Assembly: GCA_914767715.1 (NCBI GenBank)
Contig: OU612068.1
Span: forward strand, 806,001-870,000
DNA: 64,000 nucleotides
Source of the DNA: Membranipora membranacea
Lineage: Eukaryota > Bryozoa > Gymnolaemata > Cheilostomatida > Membraniporidae
Reading direction: 5' to 3'
Shown here: piece by piece, positions 49,005 to 61,850 of the stretch
Position numbering within the stretch: position 1 is the first letter of the stretch
Layout: each line of letters begins with the position of its first letter
Made by a program: the position numbers and the translations under genes
The notes under the pieces: generated by a model
Told to the model about the DNA's origin: nothing
Databases searched by the model: none
What the model saw: the letters and a program-made list of their open reading frames with translations, nothing else

Positions 49005-50375
49005 TATTTTAGCATTTGAATGAGGCCAAGGAGGCCATCAACTGGTTACAGTTTGAAAGAATTCTGATGAATTTTTTTTAATTTTTACATTTTTAGACAT
49101 TGGCTATTGTACTGTGTTGATTAAAAGGTTGATTAAAATCGGATGTCATATCACTCGCCCATCCCGTGTTGTATGTTACTTTTTTGAGCTTTCGAGCTAC
49201 AATTACTCCTGTTCTATTTGTAGTAGCATCTTCATATTTGAACATTTGAATGAGGCCTAGGGAGCCATCAACTGGTTACAGTTTGAAATAATTTCGATGA
49301 ATTTTTTATTTTTACATTTTTTGACGTTGGTGTATTGTACTGTTTTGCATGTTACTTTTTGAAACTTTTGAGTTATCATTTCTCCTGTTCTATTTGTAGT
49401 AAAGTCTTGATATTGTGGCATTTGAATGAGGCCGAGGAGGCCATCAACTGGTTACAGTTTTAAAGAATTCCGATGAATTTTGAATTTTTTGACGTTGGTA
49501 TATGGTACGTTTTTTAATCATTCCAATCAAGCATGTGAATAATTCCCACTGAACAAGTTAAAAGATCAGGCAAAAATATCCAGCAAAGAATATTTCAACC
49601 AATAGGGAACCTGTTGAACCGATGCTAAAACCAAAATGATTTCAATTATAGAATAGACACTGTATTATTGAGACGTTAAACATCCAAATCAATTACATGC
49701 ACGGTGAATCTATCAAATATATAAGGCCTTACCATTATTGACGGATAGTTCGGATTGAATTAGGATCTTCATATCGGGGCATTTGAATGAAGCCAAGGAT
49801 GCCATCAACTGGTTACGGTTTGAAAGAATTTCGATGAATTTTTAATTTTTACATTTTTCGATGTTTGTGTATTGTATTGTTTTGTATGTTACTTTTTTTA
49901 ACTTTTTTATTTTCCTATTCAATGCCCCTTTCGGGGCCAATGAGAATATGGTTACATTAGATATGCTACATGATACATCTCATCTAATTAGCGCACCCTT
50001 GTACTATGTAAGGGTGGGCAAGCTAGGCCATTGATTGGAGAGCTCACTTCCTTCAGCAGAATGGGTAGCGACCAGGATTCGAACCTGCAACTCTCAGATT
50101 GAGAAGCTCGAATCCTAACCACTACGCCACCCTGCTCTACTCCTGTTTTATTGGTCGTAGGATCTTCATATTGTGGCATTTGAATGAGACCAAGGAGGCC
50201 ATCAACTGGTTACAGTTAGAAAGAATTCCGATGAATTTTTAGTTTTTACATTTTTCGTCCTTGGCGTATTGTATTATATTGCATGTTACTGTTTTGAACA
50301 TTCGAGTTATCATTGCTCCTTATTCTATTTAAAGTAGGATCTTCATATTGTGGCATTTGAATGAGACCTTTATGT
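49005..50375. repeat. ~180-220-bp satellite-like tandem array, six copies
   Basis: A block containing CATTTGAATGAGGCCAAGGA then CATCAACTGGTTACAG and GATGAATTTTT recurs at about 49010, 49235, 49415, 49775 and 50175; a truncated sixth start lies at 50345. Copies are 80-90% alike by eye. The fourth-to-fifth interval is enlarged by a SINE insertion. No copy is coding. Confidence 0.8.
49985..50140 (-). repeat. tRNA-derived SINE, family B, copy 2
   Basis: Same structure as the copy at 640-775: on the minus strand GTAGTGGTTAGGATTCGAG, then GGTTCGAATCC, then a tail ending AAGGGTGCGC. The outer 7-bp GGGTGGC/GTCGCTACCC pairing survives, but the anticodon arm is not tRNA-like. It is inserted in the satellite array, so it is younger than the array. 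Confidence 0.7.
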
Positions 50376-51126
50376 TCTGGTATGCTTGCTATTCTCTGCT
50401 TGGGTGTGAGAACCCATATTAGCTTGCGCTGAACAATGTCGGGGACCTAGTGATGCTAGTAATGGTCGCGACCCTAGGAGAAGCAAGCCGTGGGCTGCAG
50501 TCCACATCTGGAGTAGGAAAATACCACTGAACAAATATTTAAAATTTAGCGTGAAGGTGATTTGTTTACCAAAACTGAAAGGGTACTTCATTCCCTAATA
50601 ATTTATAATACAACTTATTTGTTCATTACCAATCAAGTCATGACTGTTTTTTTTATAGTTTTAACATGTAAAATGTATTCAATCTCAAACCAATGGTATT
50701 TTGTTACATAATTAGGGAGAGTAAAAAAAAGCTTTTTTTTGTGTTTGTAGTGCCAAAGGAAAATTGCATTGTCAGAGAAGGCAGTTGACTCATAAAATAT
50801 GTCCAAGAGATGAATGGATTGTATATATTTATATGAATATATAATGAGATACATACGCAGGTACTGCATGGTATGAGGAAGATCAAGGAAATTTTTTTTT
50901 TTATGTGCCATTATTACGTCAACATAATTTTGTTTAGTCATTTTAGTTGTAGCCTTAGCTCGTATAACTTTGACTCTCTTTTGTTAATTTTTTTGATTGC
51001 TAATTTGACTAAATTTAAAATAATTCTGTCGATTGTGGTTTTCAGATCTACAGCTACAGCTAATGTTTTCCATCAAAACTCTGATAATCTGTCTACTCCG
51101 CTCATTTATCGACCCGCAGCCACGCG

Positions 51127-52907
51127 ATGAAGACTGTTACTCTCCTCATTGTTCTCACAGCTTTAACACTGGCATCGGTGAGAACATTGTATTTAATGTA
51201 TTAAATCCATTGACTGTCTGTCGTCTGAGGAATCCCTTGCAGTGATCTGAGAATGCTAGCCTCACAGCAGCTGGCTGATTGTGACATATGTGAGAAAACA
51301 GATACAGCTGTATTTTTTGAAGAATTAATTTTTTTTTTCTTTGATTGATTTTACTGTTGTAGAATTGCTCAGCACAGACTTCCTCATCGCTGCGTAAGTG
51401 TTCTTATCTCTAATTGAAATCTATGGGATAGACTAGTTAACTTTGCAAGTATCTTTTCACAGTAGCCTAAAGCGCTATGAAAATGTCTTGTTGCAACTAC
51501 TTTCTATGTTTTGTGATTTTCTCAAAATTTGGCTTGTCTAGAAATATGTTTTTCCTATGCAGGATTTTCAACGTATTCAATTGTCTGTTCAGATCATCAT
51601 TCAGACATACTCTACCATAAAATACCATAAATAATTATTTAAACCGATATATAGGTAGATGTACAGGTAGAAGTTCTAGGAGGAGTTGTCCTGCCATACC
51701 TGCTCACTGTCACCCTGATGATGTCATAGATGAGTAAATTTTAAGTTTAGCCACTGTTAGGCCAATGCGGTCGACATCTTCCATTATCAAAGAATTGTCA
51801 TAAAATCTTATGCAATGGCAATGGCAATGGCAACTATTGAAAAAAATAATTATTGCGACAATCATACATGGCAGGGGCCCTGTCTGCCAAAAAATATAGT
51901 ACAGTGGTGTTGATTGTCACTTTTGGTTATAATACATCAAGCATACCCATATTTTTCCCATCATTATTTAGGCTCATAAGAATGAAAAAAATAGTTATTG
52001 CCCTTTCGTAGAGGATAGAAGGGAGGAAATTTGTTTAAAATTTTAAAGGTTTAAGTTAAGCAAGAAACACCATGACAGAATCTTACCATATTCGAGGTGG
52101 AAAGTGAGACTTTATTATCACATGACATGCGCTAATTGATCACATGACATGCACATGGTATTTTATTATAATCAGGGTTGTGGTGAGATTAATATGGAGG
52201 AGACGACCCGTACAATGTCTAACAGGATGTAAGGTCTGTGTGAGTGATCTACCAAACTGTGTACTCCGTCCCTGTCCGACTCCTTCCTGTACGGGCGGAC
52301 GATTAACCAACCGGTGAGTGGCAAGCATAGACTTAATAAGCACGTATCACTAAGTCTTTGGTGTCAAGTTATTAGCAGAACAATTATTATTAACTTCATG
52401 TATATGTCTATGACGTCCAACATCAATGAGCAAGGCCATAGGATGTGTACGCATGATGCCAAATCCCCCTCTGTCCCCCTCAAAAAAGATCATCTTTATT
52501 TAAAGATCTTTATTTGAAATCGATAAGCTGCCCCAGCAGTATCTCACCTGTGAAGAACGCCCTAACTGCAAAAAAGCCTTTTATTATTTCTGATGTATTG
52601 ATAAAGCGAGGGGAGATAATGACTTGAATAAAGATTTTAAAGTTTGGCGGTCATATTTGTATTAACAAGATTCAAATCTTCTCCTATGAATCTTATGATA
52701 TTTAACCACCATTACGATATTTTTCAGGGTCCTCTTTATAAGAGGTAGACAGTGTAAGGGATGCCTGATATGCAAAAGCAAAGGTGACTATATTCTGTAG
52801 GCAAATTAAGGGCTTACTCACTACATAAGCGGCATATACTAGATGAGAATAAAGACATTGTACCATTTGCATGATTTTAGGGAAAGTACTCGGAAACACA
52901 CATACGC

Positions 52908-52938
<31 letters not shown>

Positions 52939-54427
52939 CGTTATAATTTAATGTTAGTTAAAGTGAGGATTCAGATACACAGGCAAACCAAATATAAATT
53001 TAGGATTTAGCTGGCTGCTTAGCCCTACCAGCCAGTGATACATCTAGTCGGATGTCAAGTCAAACATGGGCCCTGTAAAATTGGATGAAGATATATGTTT
53101 TGTCTCCAATATTAGTCAGCTGACTTTTCCCTTTCAGCCACTTGCCCTGAAAGGCAATGTGCATCAGCACCAAGAGAACAGAACTGTCAGAATCTTCAGA
53201 TAATCGGGGCCACAACTCTGGTATGTATATTGTCTTTGGCTGCTGAATTAAATTGTGTGTATAGTTTGTATTTGTTGCTGCAAATGTGAATGACAAGAAT
53301 GCAAAAATTTCACGAAATCTTGTACAGCAACATAGAATATAATTAAACCAAAATTGTTGGCTTTTGTTCCTGATATATTTCCACCCTGGCAGTGCCCAAC
53401 TTTTTTACCTTACGAATAGAACCTGTATATCATAACCGTTATGAAGAAAGATTAAATCCAACCAGCACCATATCTTCAAGATTTCATCGTCTTTTTGTCT
53501 AATCTATTAATTCATGCTGTTATCAGCCTGACGGAACCAAATGTGAAGGATGTCCATTTTGTGATCCTAAAGATGTGGTATGTGGCGCTGCACCATGCCT
53601 ACCTGCCGCTCCTCCCTGCGATCAAGACCCAATCATATTCAGGGATGTAAGTCAATCACAATTTAGTGCACACCAAATAAACAAGACGGACTAAGAATTT
53701 TAATTTATTTATATAGCTCTGAAATTGTTATTAATTTACCGTATGAGGAGAAGAGTGTGTGCAGGATGGAAAGTGCGCCGTTTCGCACATTTAGAAGTAG
53801 CTACCCTTTATAGCTAGCTATCGACTCACCCTCTTTAGTTTATGCGGACCCCACTTAAGCAAGCCAAGATATAGCGCTAGCAAACGCTAATTCACCCCTA
53901 AACTCTGGCAAACATTTGCTTCTCAATGGTAAATGTATCACCAATCCATAATTTGTCCACAAATTCATATTTAGCCTATATAGCTGGATCTGAAATATGA
54001 AGAAACAGAGTGAGCATATTATTTATAATAATCCTTGGTGTTTGGTAGAAAAGTCCAGAGAAAAGAAACCAGCTTCTACAGCCTCACATAAACATTGACG
54101 CTATATTTGCGTTTTCCTTAGCTGTCACTGGGCGTGACAGTTTGATATCAAACTGTCACAGTCAAACTGTCAAACTGTCACTATCAAACTGTCACAGTGA
54201 TGTCATCTGACACTCATGCTCATTATTGACTGTATGCAACATGGTGCTGTTGTTTGTTTTTACAGTTTTTTGGTAAGATGTGCCCTGTTTGTCCAGGTGC
54301 ATGCCAGAGACCCCTCTGTCCACTCTGTGCTGCTTGTGTCCCGCCACCTGGATATGTACCACCTCCACCAGATAGAGATGGCTGTGTACTGTGTCCTCCA
54401 TGTGGAACAGGAGAACTTATTGAATAG
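51127..54427 (+). CDS. Secreted cysteine-rich protein, 8 exons, 239 aa
   Basis: Exons: 51127-51177, 51363-51393, 51655-51733, 52176-52313, 52728-52783, 53138-53220, 53527-53646, 54266-54427. All are GT-AG, phases agree and the total is 720 nt. Exon 1 alone encodes a signal peptide (MKTVTLLIVLTALTLAS). The mature protein has 31 cysteines and no membrane segment. They fall into about four modules that open CLTGCKVC, CKGCLIC, CEGCPFC and CPVCPGAC, each followed by more spaced cysteines often next to proline (LRPCPTPSC, AAPCLPAAPPC). The spacing recalls antistasin-like or other small disulfide modules. I cannot assign a family, and secretion is the only role the sequence supports. No frame breaks are seen. 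Confidence 0.85.
52906..52936. repeat. (TA)n microsatellite
   Basis: About 15 TA dinucleotides in a row in intron 5 of the cysteine-rich gene. Confidence 0.9.
54135..54200. repeat. Clustered short direct and inverted repeats
   Basis: CAAACTGTCAC-type blocks occur several times, and TTTGATATCAAA is a perfect palindrome here. They lie in the last intron of the cysteine-rich gene. Confidence 0.6.
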
Positions 54428-55006
54428 AGGAGGGCTCAGTGAACAAACACCAACCACCATTACATGAAACTCGACGATCTGTTATACAAATTTGAAATTT
54501 GATCGCTTGCTTTTAACTTTTACTGTGAATTAAAAACAATATGACCTTCAACAATTGAATTAGAGACTTGTTTGCTCTGTCACAAGGGATGATGATAATG
54601 AACCCACATCATTGAAATGATAGTTTACAACTGATTTTATGAAACTGTGAATTCAGATAAAAATTTTCAATAATACTTATCAGCATTCTCATTATCATAT
54701 TTAGCTATTCGCTTCGCTTAAAAACCAAACTATATGAAATATACTTTGCTATGCAAAATATCTGTTTAGTGTTCATTGAAGTTAGCAGAGTTCTGTTTCT
54801 GAATGAAAGAATTGTAATACCAGCATGATTTTATAAGGATATGCCGAAATAATTACTTTCATCACTTCCACAAAAGGTTGCTTGCCATCTATAAATTCTG
54901 AGTAAGTTAGAAAAACATAGACTGACTGCAAGTATCAGGTATAAGAACGACACACATATACCGGGTGAGACTTTCTATCTCTACAGTTGGAAGCACTGCC
55001 GAAGTC
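54428..55006. other. Spacer after the cysteine-rich gene
   Basis: No gene is seen. It includes the 3' UTR of the upstream gene and the presumed promoter of the next short gene. Confidence 0.5.
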
Positions 55007-55976
55007 ATGGCACACCTATGTCTTATAGTTCTCTACTGCCTGGTAAGTTTACACCATGTGTCAGACATATGATACTCATACATCATAACATCATATTATG
55101 GTGAGTGAATCGTTCTGGGAGGATGGAATCTCGTTCATTCCAATCAAAGATCACTTTCCCCTGTCTGGTGTATTCATATAAACAGAACAATTTATGTGAT
55201 TCAACAAATACTCACTTCAGCAACAAATGCTCACTGTGTTGATGCGTTTGATATCTGAGGAAGCTCAACCTTGATGTCAATAAAAACATACCAGCCTTAA
55301 TCTTGAATCTAGTCTAGGTGTTGAGCATCGTCAGTTAGAAGATGAGGCTGATCTGATCGGTGGCTTTACCGCAGGTGAATCACTTCGGTAGAATTTCATA
55401 CTAACAATAAAATCATTTGGCCATTACAGATAGTTATTGTGTTTTCTAAGTTTTGTTTTCTGCTTTCAGATAATAATAGGAGATGCTCAACTTTCAGATT
55501 GTGAGTAAAATTTAAACTACTGTCCCTCTGCAATAAATGTGTGCAAAACTGCTAAGAAATAAAAAAATCAAATTGCAATTGATGGCTTAATGTGGAAAAA
55601 TTAAGTCGTTTTTACTTTTGATGGGATACGCTGTGTGTCACAATAAAATGAACGACAATGCGACGGATGTATCAGGTGAAATCTATGATAACCTTTCAAT
55701 TGGCCAATCTTTTCGTCTTGTCAGGTGGATTGCAAAGGTCACATTAGAGCGGGACCATATGTTAGTAAAGGAAACACGTTTTAAGGCTATAAACTCTGCA
55801 TAAATATTGAAATGAAAAATCATTATTTTACAGCACTACCACTGATCACAAACTCCCAGCATCTGACGAAAGGTAGAGGTGAACCACCGTGTATAGTTCC
55901 CACTCACATAGGCTTAAGCAATAGTAATGGCCCAACGGTAATGGCCCCAGCGGTAATTGCCCGATTGGTAATGGCA
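55007..55976 (+). CDS. 5' end of a small secreted-protein gene, 3' end uncertain
   Basis: Exon 55007-55042 encodes MAHLCLIVLYCL and exon 55470-55500 continues IIIGDAQLSD; together they make a typical signal peptide. The acceptor at 55834 fits in phase and continues SLPLITNSQHL ... EPPCIVPTHIGLSNSN. After that the frame runs into GGTAATGGC-type repeats and the inverted-repeat element at 55976-56841, so the original C-terminus is unclear. The frame stays open into the element for over 100 codons, which I take as chance or a truncated product. No family is recognised. Confidence 0.4.
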
Positions 55977-56841
55977 GGGCTCTCAACCACTCGGATTTAC
56001 CCCGAGTTACTCAGGTTTTTGGGCTCATCAACTCAAGTAACTCAGGGGATTTTTAGAATAAGAGCAAAAAACTCGGATTTTGCCTTACACTCAGCTAAGA
56101 TTTTTGTTGGGGAATTCCTTACAGGGGGGCCTAGTTCTACGAATTGTAAACAAACATCTGATGCCGTGAAGCATGATACACACCTAACTAACTTAGTATC
56201 TAAGGCTATGATATTCTTGTGTTCTCTAGGATTCTCCTATTCTTCTCTCAACCTCTCATTGCATTTTTTTAAGATCTCACTATTTAACAAAGACAAATGT
56301 TATGCAGCTAAATTATGGTAACAGCAGAATATTGTCATCAATCAGATTATGTACATACATCGAAGGAGCAACCCTTTTACTCCTTGATAGAACATACATT
56401 TACCCATCATACCAATGAACTCATTGAACTCAATGATCATGACATCCATAAAGATCTAGTGTCTAAAACAGAATAAGACTACAACACAGGTAATGAAAAA
56501 GTAAAGCAAATTTCATCCAACACAACACCACACCTCTTAGCCAATGGATATATATGGCTGTAATTTACCATTTGTGAAAGCTACTGAACTGACCAGCTAT
56601 ATTCTTTTTTTCATGATTTGCTGGTAACTTAAGATTTAAAATATCATACCTCAAAACCCGTTGGAATTCATCTGTACAGAGCCCTAAATTACTCTCTAGA
56701 CTTCTGCGTCCGGGGCGCTGCCCCAAACCCCCGTTGGTGGGGTTTACAGCGCCCCCCAACCCCAAACCCCCCAGCTGTTTGTGCTCCGCGGCACAGTGTC
56801 GCAAAAACTCAGGTTCCTAAAACTCCCAGGTTGAGAGCCCT
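55976..56841. mobile_element. Inverted-repeat element with AGGGCTCTCAACC ends
   Basis: It begins AGGGCTCTCAACC and ends GGTTGAGAGCCCT. Inside are ACTCAGG-rich blocks and a GC-rich stretch (near 56700-56780) with CCCCAAACCCC motifs. A shorter relative ending in TTGAGAGCCCT lies at about 58720-59072 with the same ACTCAGGGGATTT block. There is no transposase, so it is non-autonomous. Confidence 0.65.
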
Positions 56842-57464
56842 GATGCCAACTTACCTGGGTTTGGAGTTTTCTTGCAAAACACTGAAACAGGGAAATCATA
56901 TATGATGAAACAGTTTCTTGCTACCCTAGTGGTCAATAAAACCGTTGAAGCTTGGCCGTGCGTTTCAAGCTTTCAACCGGATCTTTCCTTATATGAAATT
57001 TTCTAAATGACAGTTTGGAATTCACATGACTAAATGTCAACATCATATTATTCTGACGCAAGAACGAACCTATTTATCTCTTTATCTTTCCCCTGCATTT
57101 CTTATCGCAGTCCTGAAAAAAGGCAACATTTCATTGAACGGTTTGGATTGAAAGTTAGAGTTGATTGCCTGTAATCCGTTTCCGTATGGCTTAACATCAT
57201 GAATCGCACGCCCAAATCTATTAAAATGTTTAATTCTGGCCGGAACTTTGTATATGGACAGAAAAATGATTTATCTCAGTAATTTTATAGAAATCAATTA
57301 CTACCGGAGTATAGTTGCATTTTTAATTCATGCCCTGTTGTTGGCTGCTGGGACTGTGTTGATGTCTCACCTGTAGTCTTTATATATCCAAGCATTCCAA
57401 TGCTACCCAGTAATATCTTGTTCTCCTCCGGCATAGCAAGAAATGACTGGGGGTAGCACATTCC
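56842..57464. other. Spacer between the element and the NHL region
   Basis: I see no gene or repeat that I can support here. Confidence 0.4.
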
Positions 57465-58345
57465 TCACTGGTTGACGTCACCAGGCTCTACTCTTAAAAA
57501 GTCACAGTATGAAGTCTCTGCTGTTGGTGAGGGAGGTCGGCATATCGAACTAACCTTCTCTTCTTCTAAGTCTACTACTCGAATAAGATTGTTGCCATAG
57601 TCTGAGACAAACAGGACTTTTTTATTCAGGAAGATCATTGCATTGATGCTGTCGCCGAAAATTGCCAATGAGAGAGGACCATCAACAAGTTTTCCAGGTT
57701 GATGTCCCTGAGATTGTGACCTGGTAGAACTCTAGCCCAAGTTTTCCCAGGCCATTCTGGAAAGAAAAGTAGAGCGAAGAGTTGTCTAGGCCCAGAGTTA
57801 GAACTCGTGACTACTTTACAGAATCAGATTCTGGTAGAATTGTGCTGACGGTCTCAGTGGTGAAATCCCTCATCCTGATAGAGCTGAAATCTGTGACAGC
57901 AACCTGTTCATTACCGGATGCTGAAGTAGGAAGTTTTGCGAAATAATATGGACCGGAGAATCTTGCTGAGGCAAACGATCCATCTACTGAACCTGATACT
58001 GAGTTTAGGTCACATCGCCCAGATAATGTGGCTGTAGAGTGGTAATTCTACTAGCAGTTCTAACACAGGATTTACCGGAGTCAGCCAGCACCACCAGTGA
58101 GGAGTTGTGTTGATAGAATGAGGTCATGAAGTTAAATCTGGCGTCAAATCCAGACCCTCCTTGATGTTCTCCAAAGCCGTCATCTTTACCCGCAATTAAG
58201 TTGACTAACCGTCGCTTCAAGTCAAGTGATTTCAGAGCCAGTCCGTTTGTAAAAGAATATTTCCGGGAATGAACTGATCATGCTCCATGAACTCAGGGCC
58301 TTCTGAGTATAATATACCTCTGCCCAGTATCGCCTTTGTATCAAA
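57465..58345 (-). pseudogene. NHL-repeat (beta-propeller) gene remnant
   Basis: Minus-strand pieces in different frames line up as consecutive NHL-type blades. The order is SEGPEFMEHDQFIPG then TNGLALKSLDLKRRLVNLIAG, GSGFDARFNFMTSF...LVVLADSGKSCVRT, then SGSVDGSFASARFSGPYYF...VAVTDFSSIRMRDF, then AMIFLNKKVLFVSDYGNNLIRVVDLEEE. The pattern of G-x-DG/A-x-F, then a hydrophobic strand, then D-x-(G)N-x-IR is that of NHL repeats, which form binding propellers. Frame changes near 58250, 58030 and 57750 are not explained by consensus introns. It is therefore a decayed gene, or introns I failed to resolve. No signal peptide or partner domain is seen. Confidence 0.6.
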
Positions 58346-58719
58346 CCCTATGCTGTGAATATACAAAAAGTCATGATGATTATGAAAAGTTGCCGTAACA
58401 GTGGCAGAGAGACTCAAAAGAGCAGAATGCCATTTCTGAATCATCCTCAACATTGAGGATAAATTAGAATAGACTGTTAGCTCCTTGTCTTGAATCTTCT
58501 CCCAAAGACAAAGTGTAGCATGACTGCACAAGGCATGCTAAATACTGATTCAAAGTTTTTTATTCAAATCTGATGTTATTCCAACTTTCGCCGCATTCTT
58601 TGGTAATTATTAAATATTCTGTTAATCAAGGATGCAACTATATACATGTTGTTTGCGCTGTTTAATGATAGTAACAGTTTAGAATTAACAACCATCATGG
58701 GAATGGCTGACCCTTGACT

Positions 58720-59072
58720 TTTAGCCAGAGTGACTCAGTTTTTGGGTTCAACTCAGGCAACTCAGGGGATTTCAGTATAAGAACTAAAAACTCAGATTTT
58801 GCCTCATATTCATCTAATTTGGGGAATACCGCAATTTACAGCTGATTTTTTGTTGATTATCTAACTGCTTAAAAATATAAACTGAAAATGTCACCCTAAA
58901 AACCAATGGAATTATTCTCCAGCGCTCTCTTGTCTTCTGCGGCTGGACAATATGGGGAGGCTTACAGAGCCCCAAACTCTAAGCTGTAAGCCTTCAAAGT
59001 GCCATTGCTCGACACAGCCTCAGCTTTCGGCAGAACTCAACATTTGTATCCCCCCAAGTTGAGAGCCCTGCT
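58720..59072. repeat. Decayed relative of the 55976 element
   Basis: Shares GACTCAGTTTTTGGG..., ACTCAGGGGATTT and the AGTTGAGAGCCCT end with the element at 55976-56841. It is shorter and more diverged, and its left terminus is not clear. Confidence 0.5.
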
Positions 59073-61850
59073 TTACGAGCATACTGGTAAGGGAAGGGAA
59101 GGTAACCCAAGGTATCTCTTTATTTCCTTCACATAGAGATATTATGTATATATTTAGGAACAGGATGTAAATTGAAATCTAGGGAGAAAGTTGGTTCAAT
59201 TACAAAGTCAGTATGCTTGTCACACATCTGTTTTCAGATTGATGGTGGCTTTCAATTTTGGGGATTGCGAGAAGCTCACTGTTGTCCCCTCAATCCCCAA
59301 AAGGGTGCGGTTCATTGATTGGCAAAACAATTATACACCTAATTCGGCATATACACACCTAATTCGGCATATACACAGATATGCCAAGATCAGAAGTCAT
59401 CACAATGATTTTACCATGGTAAGAACAAGCCCAGCCCACTCACCCTTGTACTATTCTTCTTGAATAACTTCAGCACTTACTAAGTGACACAGGGTCAGAA
59501 CCCGAATCTACAACAAATGTTGGTTTTTTAATTATCTGTGTGGAGTTATGTATAGCTTCAACCATAAGCAGGACGATTTTTGCAAAACAAGCATGACTCG
59601 AAAACCATCAGCAGGTCAAGAAGGGTAACTAAAACAATATAATTGCCCTGTTTGACAAAACAGAGGATTTGCTGCCAATAAAGAGGGACGTAAGTTGCCC
59701 GAAATCCTGGTACTGAGAGCGTGATACATCCTAGAAAACTAGAATGCATCCTAGAGGTGAGGCCATGGAGGACCTCCAAATCGTGGGTGTGCAGCAAGCT
59801 GCCAGAATCTGAAACAGGCACTAATCGCCCATTGGAAGTGGCACTTTGATCTTAGCCAATAGGCCAAGCAGAAAAATATTAAAATTGCTATGTCTAGGAT
59901 GTCATGAGATGTAGCTCACTAACTGTCAATCTACAATCTTTCTATATAAAGGTAGAATGATGTGGGCAAAAAGTACCTAAAGGTACCAAGTATTTTTACA
60001 AGTTAACTAGCTTGTGAAGACACAGCTTATACCAACGCAGTGATGATCTTCATATCTGAATTGCATCTTGAGCTCTCGTGTATTCTTTGTTCCTTTACAG
60101 CTACTAGCCTTATAGTGTTGGGGTTTGTATGGGATCACTTTGATATACCTATATATGTACAAATGATGCTTCGGTATGGTATGGTATGGATGTAGCATAC
60201 TCATTTTTGAGTAGAGAAGTGGATTGCAAAACTCAATTCAATCACCAATAATGATTATTTAAACACAAACTACAGATGTGTTCATATTATTACGATACAT
60301 ACTGTGTGATGCAGTATACACATTCACTAATCGTAGTTAACCTTTGATCTAATATCTCTGGTTTGATGAACACATGGCATGTATGATTCAGAAGGAACTG
60401 TCAAAATTCTTCATAAAAAGATTTATCTCTTTGTTTTTGACCTGCTTTCTCATCAGGGTGTATATTGACAGACTTACTGCAATGAACTCCCTCTTCATTG
60501 CTTATTGCATACCTAACTCCCAACACTAACATATTAGAGCTAGGCTTGCTTGGCCTATTCCTGGACCTCTCAAAGCTGAGGACAAAGGCGATGTCGTAAT
60601 GACAAAGACATGACATAGTTATGTTATTTGGCCAAGCTTGGCGCAGTTGGATATATTTGCGCGAAATAGATCGAAATGCTTCAACTGTACTTCAGTTTGA
60701 AACTGAAAGTCTGACCCAACCTGCGGTTGTAACAAACTGCATACATTAGGAATCAGTGCGGCTGAGAAAAATGATTTGCCTCTGTTAACCTTGAACTTAC
60801 GATTATGATGAATAGTAAATACATTTATTTATTATTTATCTATTATTTATTTTATATAACTCAATCCTATGATAAATTTATAAAGCATAAAGTATACCAC
60901 ATTGTGAAATCATATGTCGGTGTAGTACATGAATCTATCCAAGGTAAGGCAAACAAGTCCCAACTGTTTCACTCTCTTCTCTAAATAAAGATAATGGCAA
61001 TATGCAAGTGATTATTGTAAATGAAGTAAGTTGGATGAAATTAATTGCTTGTGCCTGATTTTGTTGTTACCACCCCTATTTCACATGTATGTAGCTATCA
61101 TTATTTAGTCCATCACTAGGCATCTTATTCCATCTCAACTCCTGTGAGTATGATCAAATCTCTTTGCCTGCAAAGACACAGCTTTAGATTTAATAAATGA
61201 TGTTATGGGGGAAGGGATTTTTGCGGAAATACTCATTTTCTCATAGATGTCCCCAGGGGATTGACTAACAATACCACGTTCAGCTTATGACCACATGATC
61301 AACTTACGAGGACCACGTGTCGCAATATGTGAATCTTTGGTTCTCTCCGCAAGAATCAAACCGATCCTGTAAAGTTGCACCTTTCTCAACCTGACAAAGT
61401 CGCGCTGGGTTGGATACCATCACCAAGCTGAGTATCACCAGGAAAAAAGACAATAAACTGGACAAAAACTTCATTCTAGATCACCTCAAAAGTTTTCACT
61501 GCAAGAAAGACCAAGTAGAACAGTGGTTATGACTGAATCTAACGGTCTTCATCATACAGTGCAATGTATAAGTCTGTCATGAGAGACAGCAGATGGTGAC
61601 CGCCCGTCCTAAACATTGTCGAACTTGCGTTTAATATAACAGTATTAATCATGGTGCCTTCAGACCCCATTTTCTTGTTTCATGCAAGGAAAACTCTTTC
61701 CTCTGCTGATATTTTATCTTATTCTGCTGGGATTTTTTAGTATTCCCTTGCACTGGAACATCATCTTAACCTAGTCTTGGTCATAATGCTTAGGCATACA
61801 CTTTGACCCAAACCGAATACAGGACATTTTGGAATTACCCGCCCCTACTT
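59073..61850. other. Intergenic region without recognisable genes
   Basis: I see only AT-rich spacer, a 21-bp direct duplication (ACACCTAATTCGGCATATAC) at about 59335-59375 and TTTATTA-type low complexity near 60822-60855. Confidence 0.45.

Noticed and set aside
49985-50140. tRNA gene
   Set aside because: A- and B-box and part of an acceptor stem are present, but the anticodon arm has no 5-bp stem with 7-nt loop, and a second diverged copy exists at 640. It is a SINE.
56565-56804. GC-rich open frame on the minus strand
   Set aside because: It lies inside the inverted-repeat element at 55976-56841 and has low-complexity CCCCAAACCCC composition with no domain.
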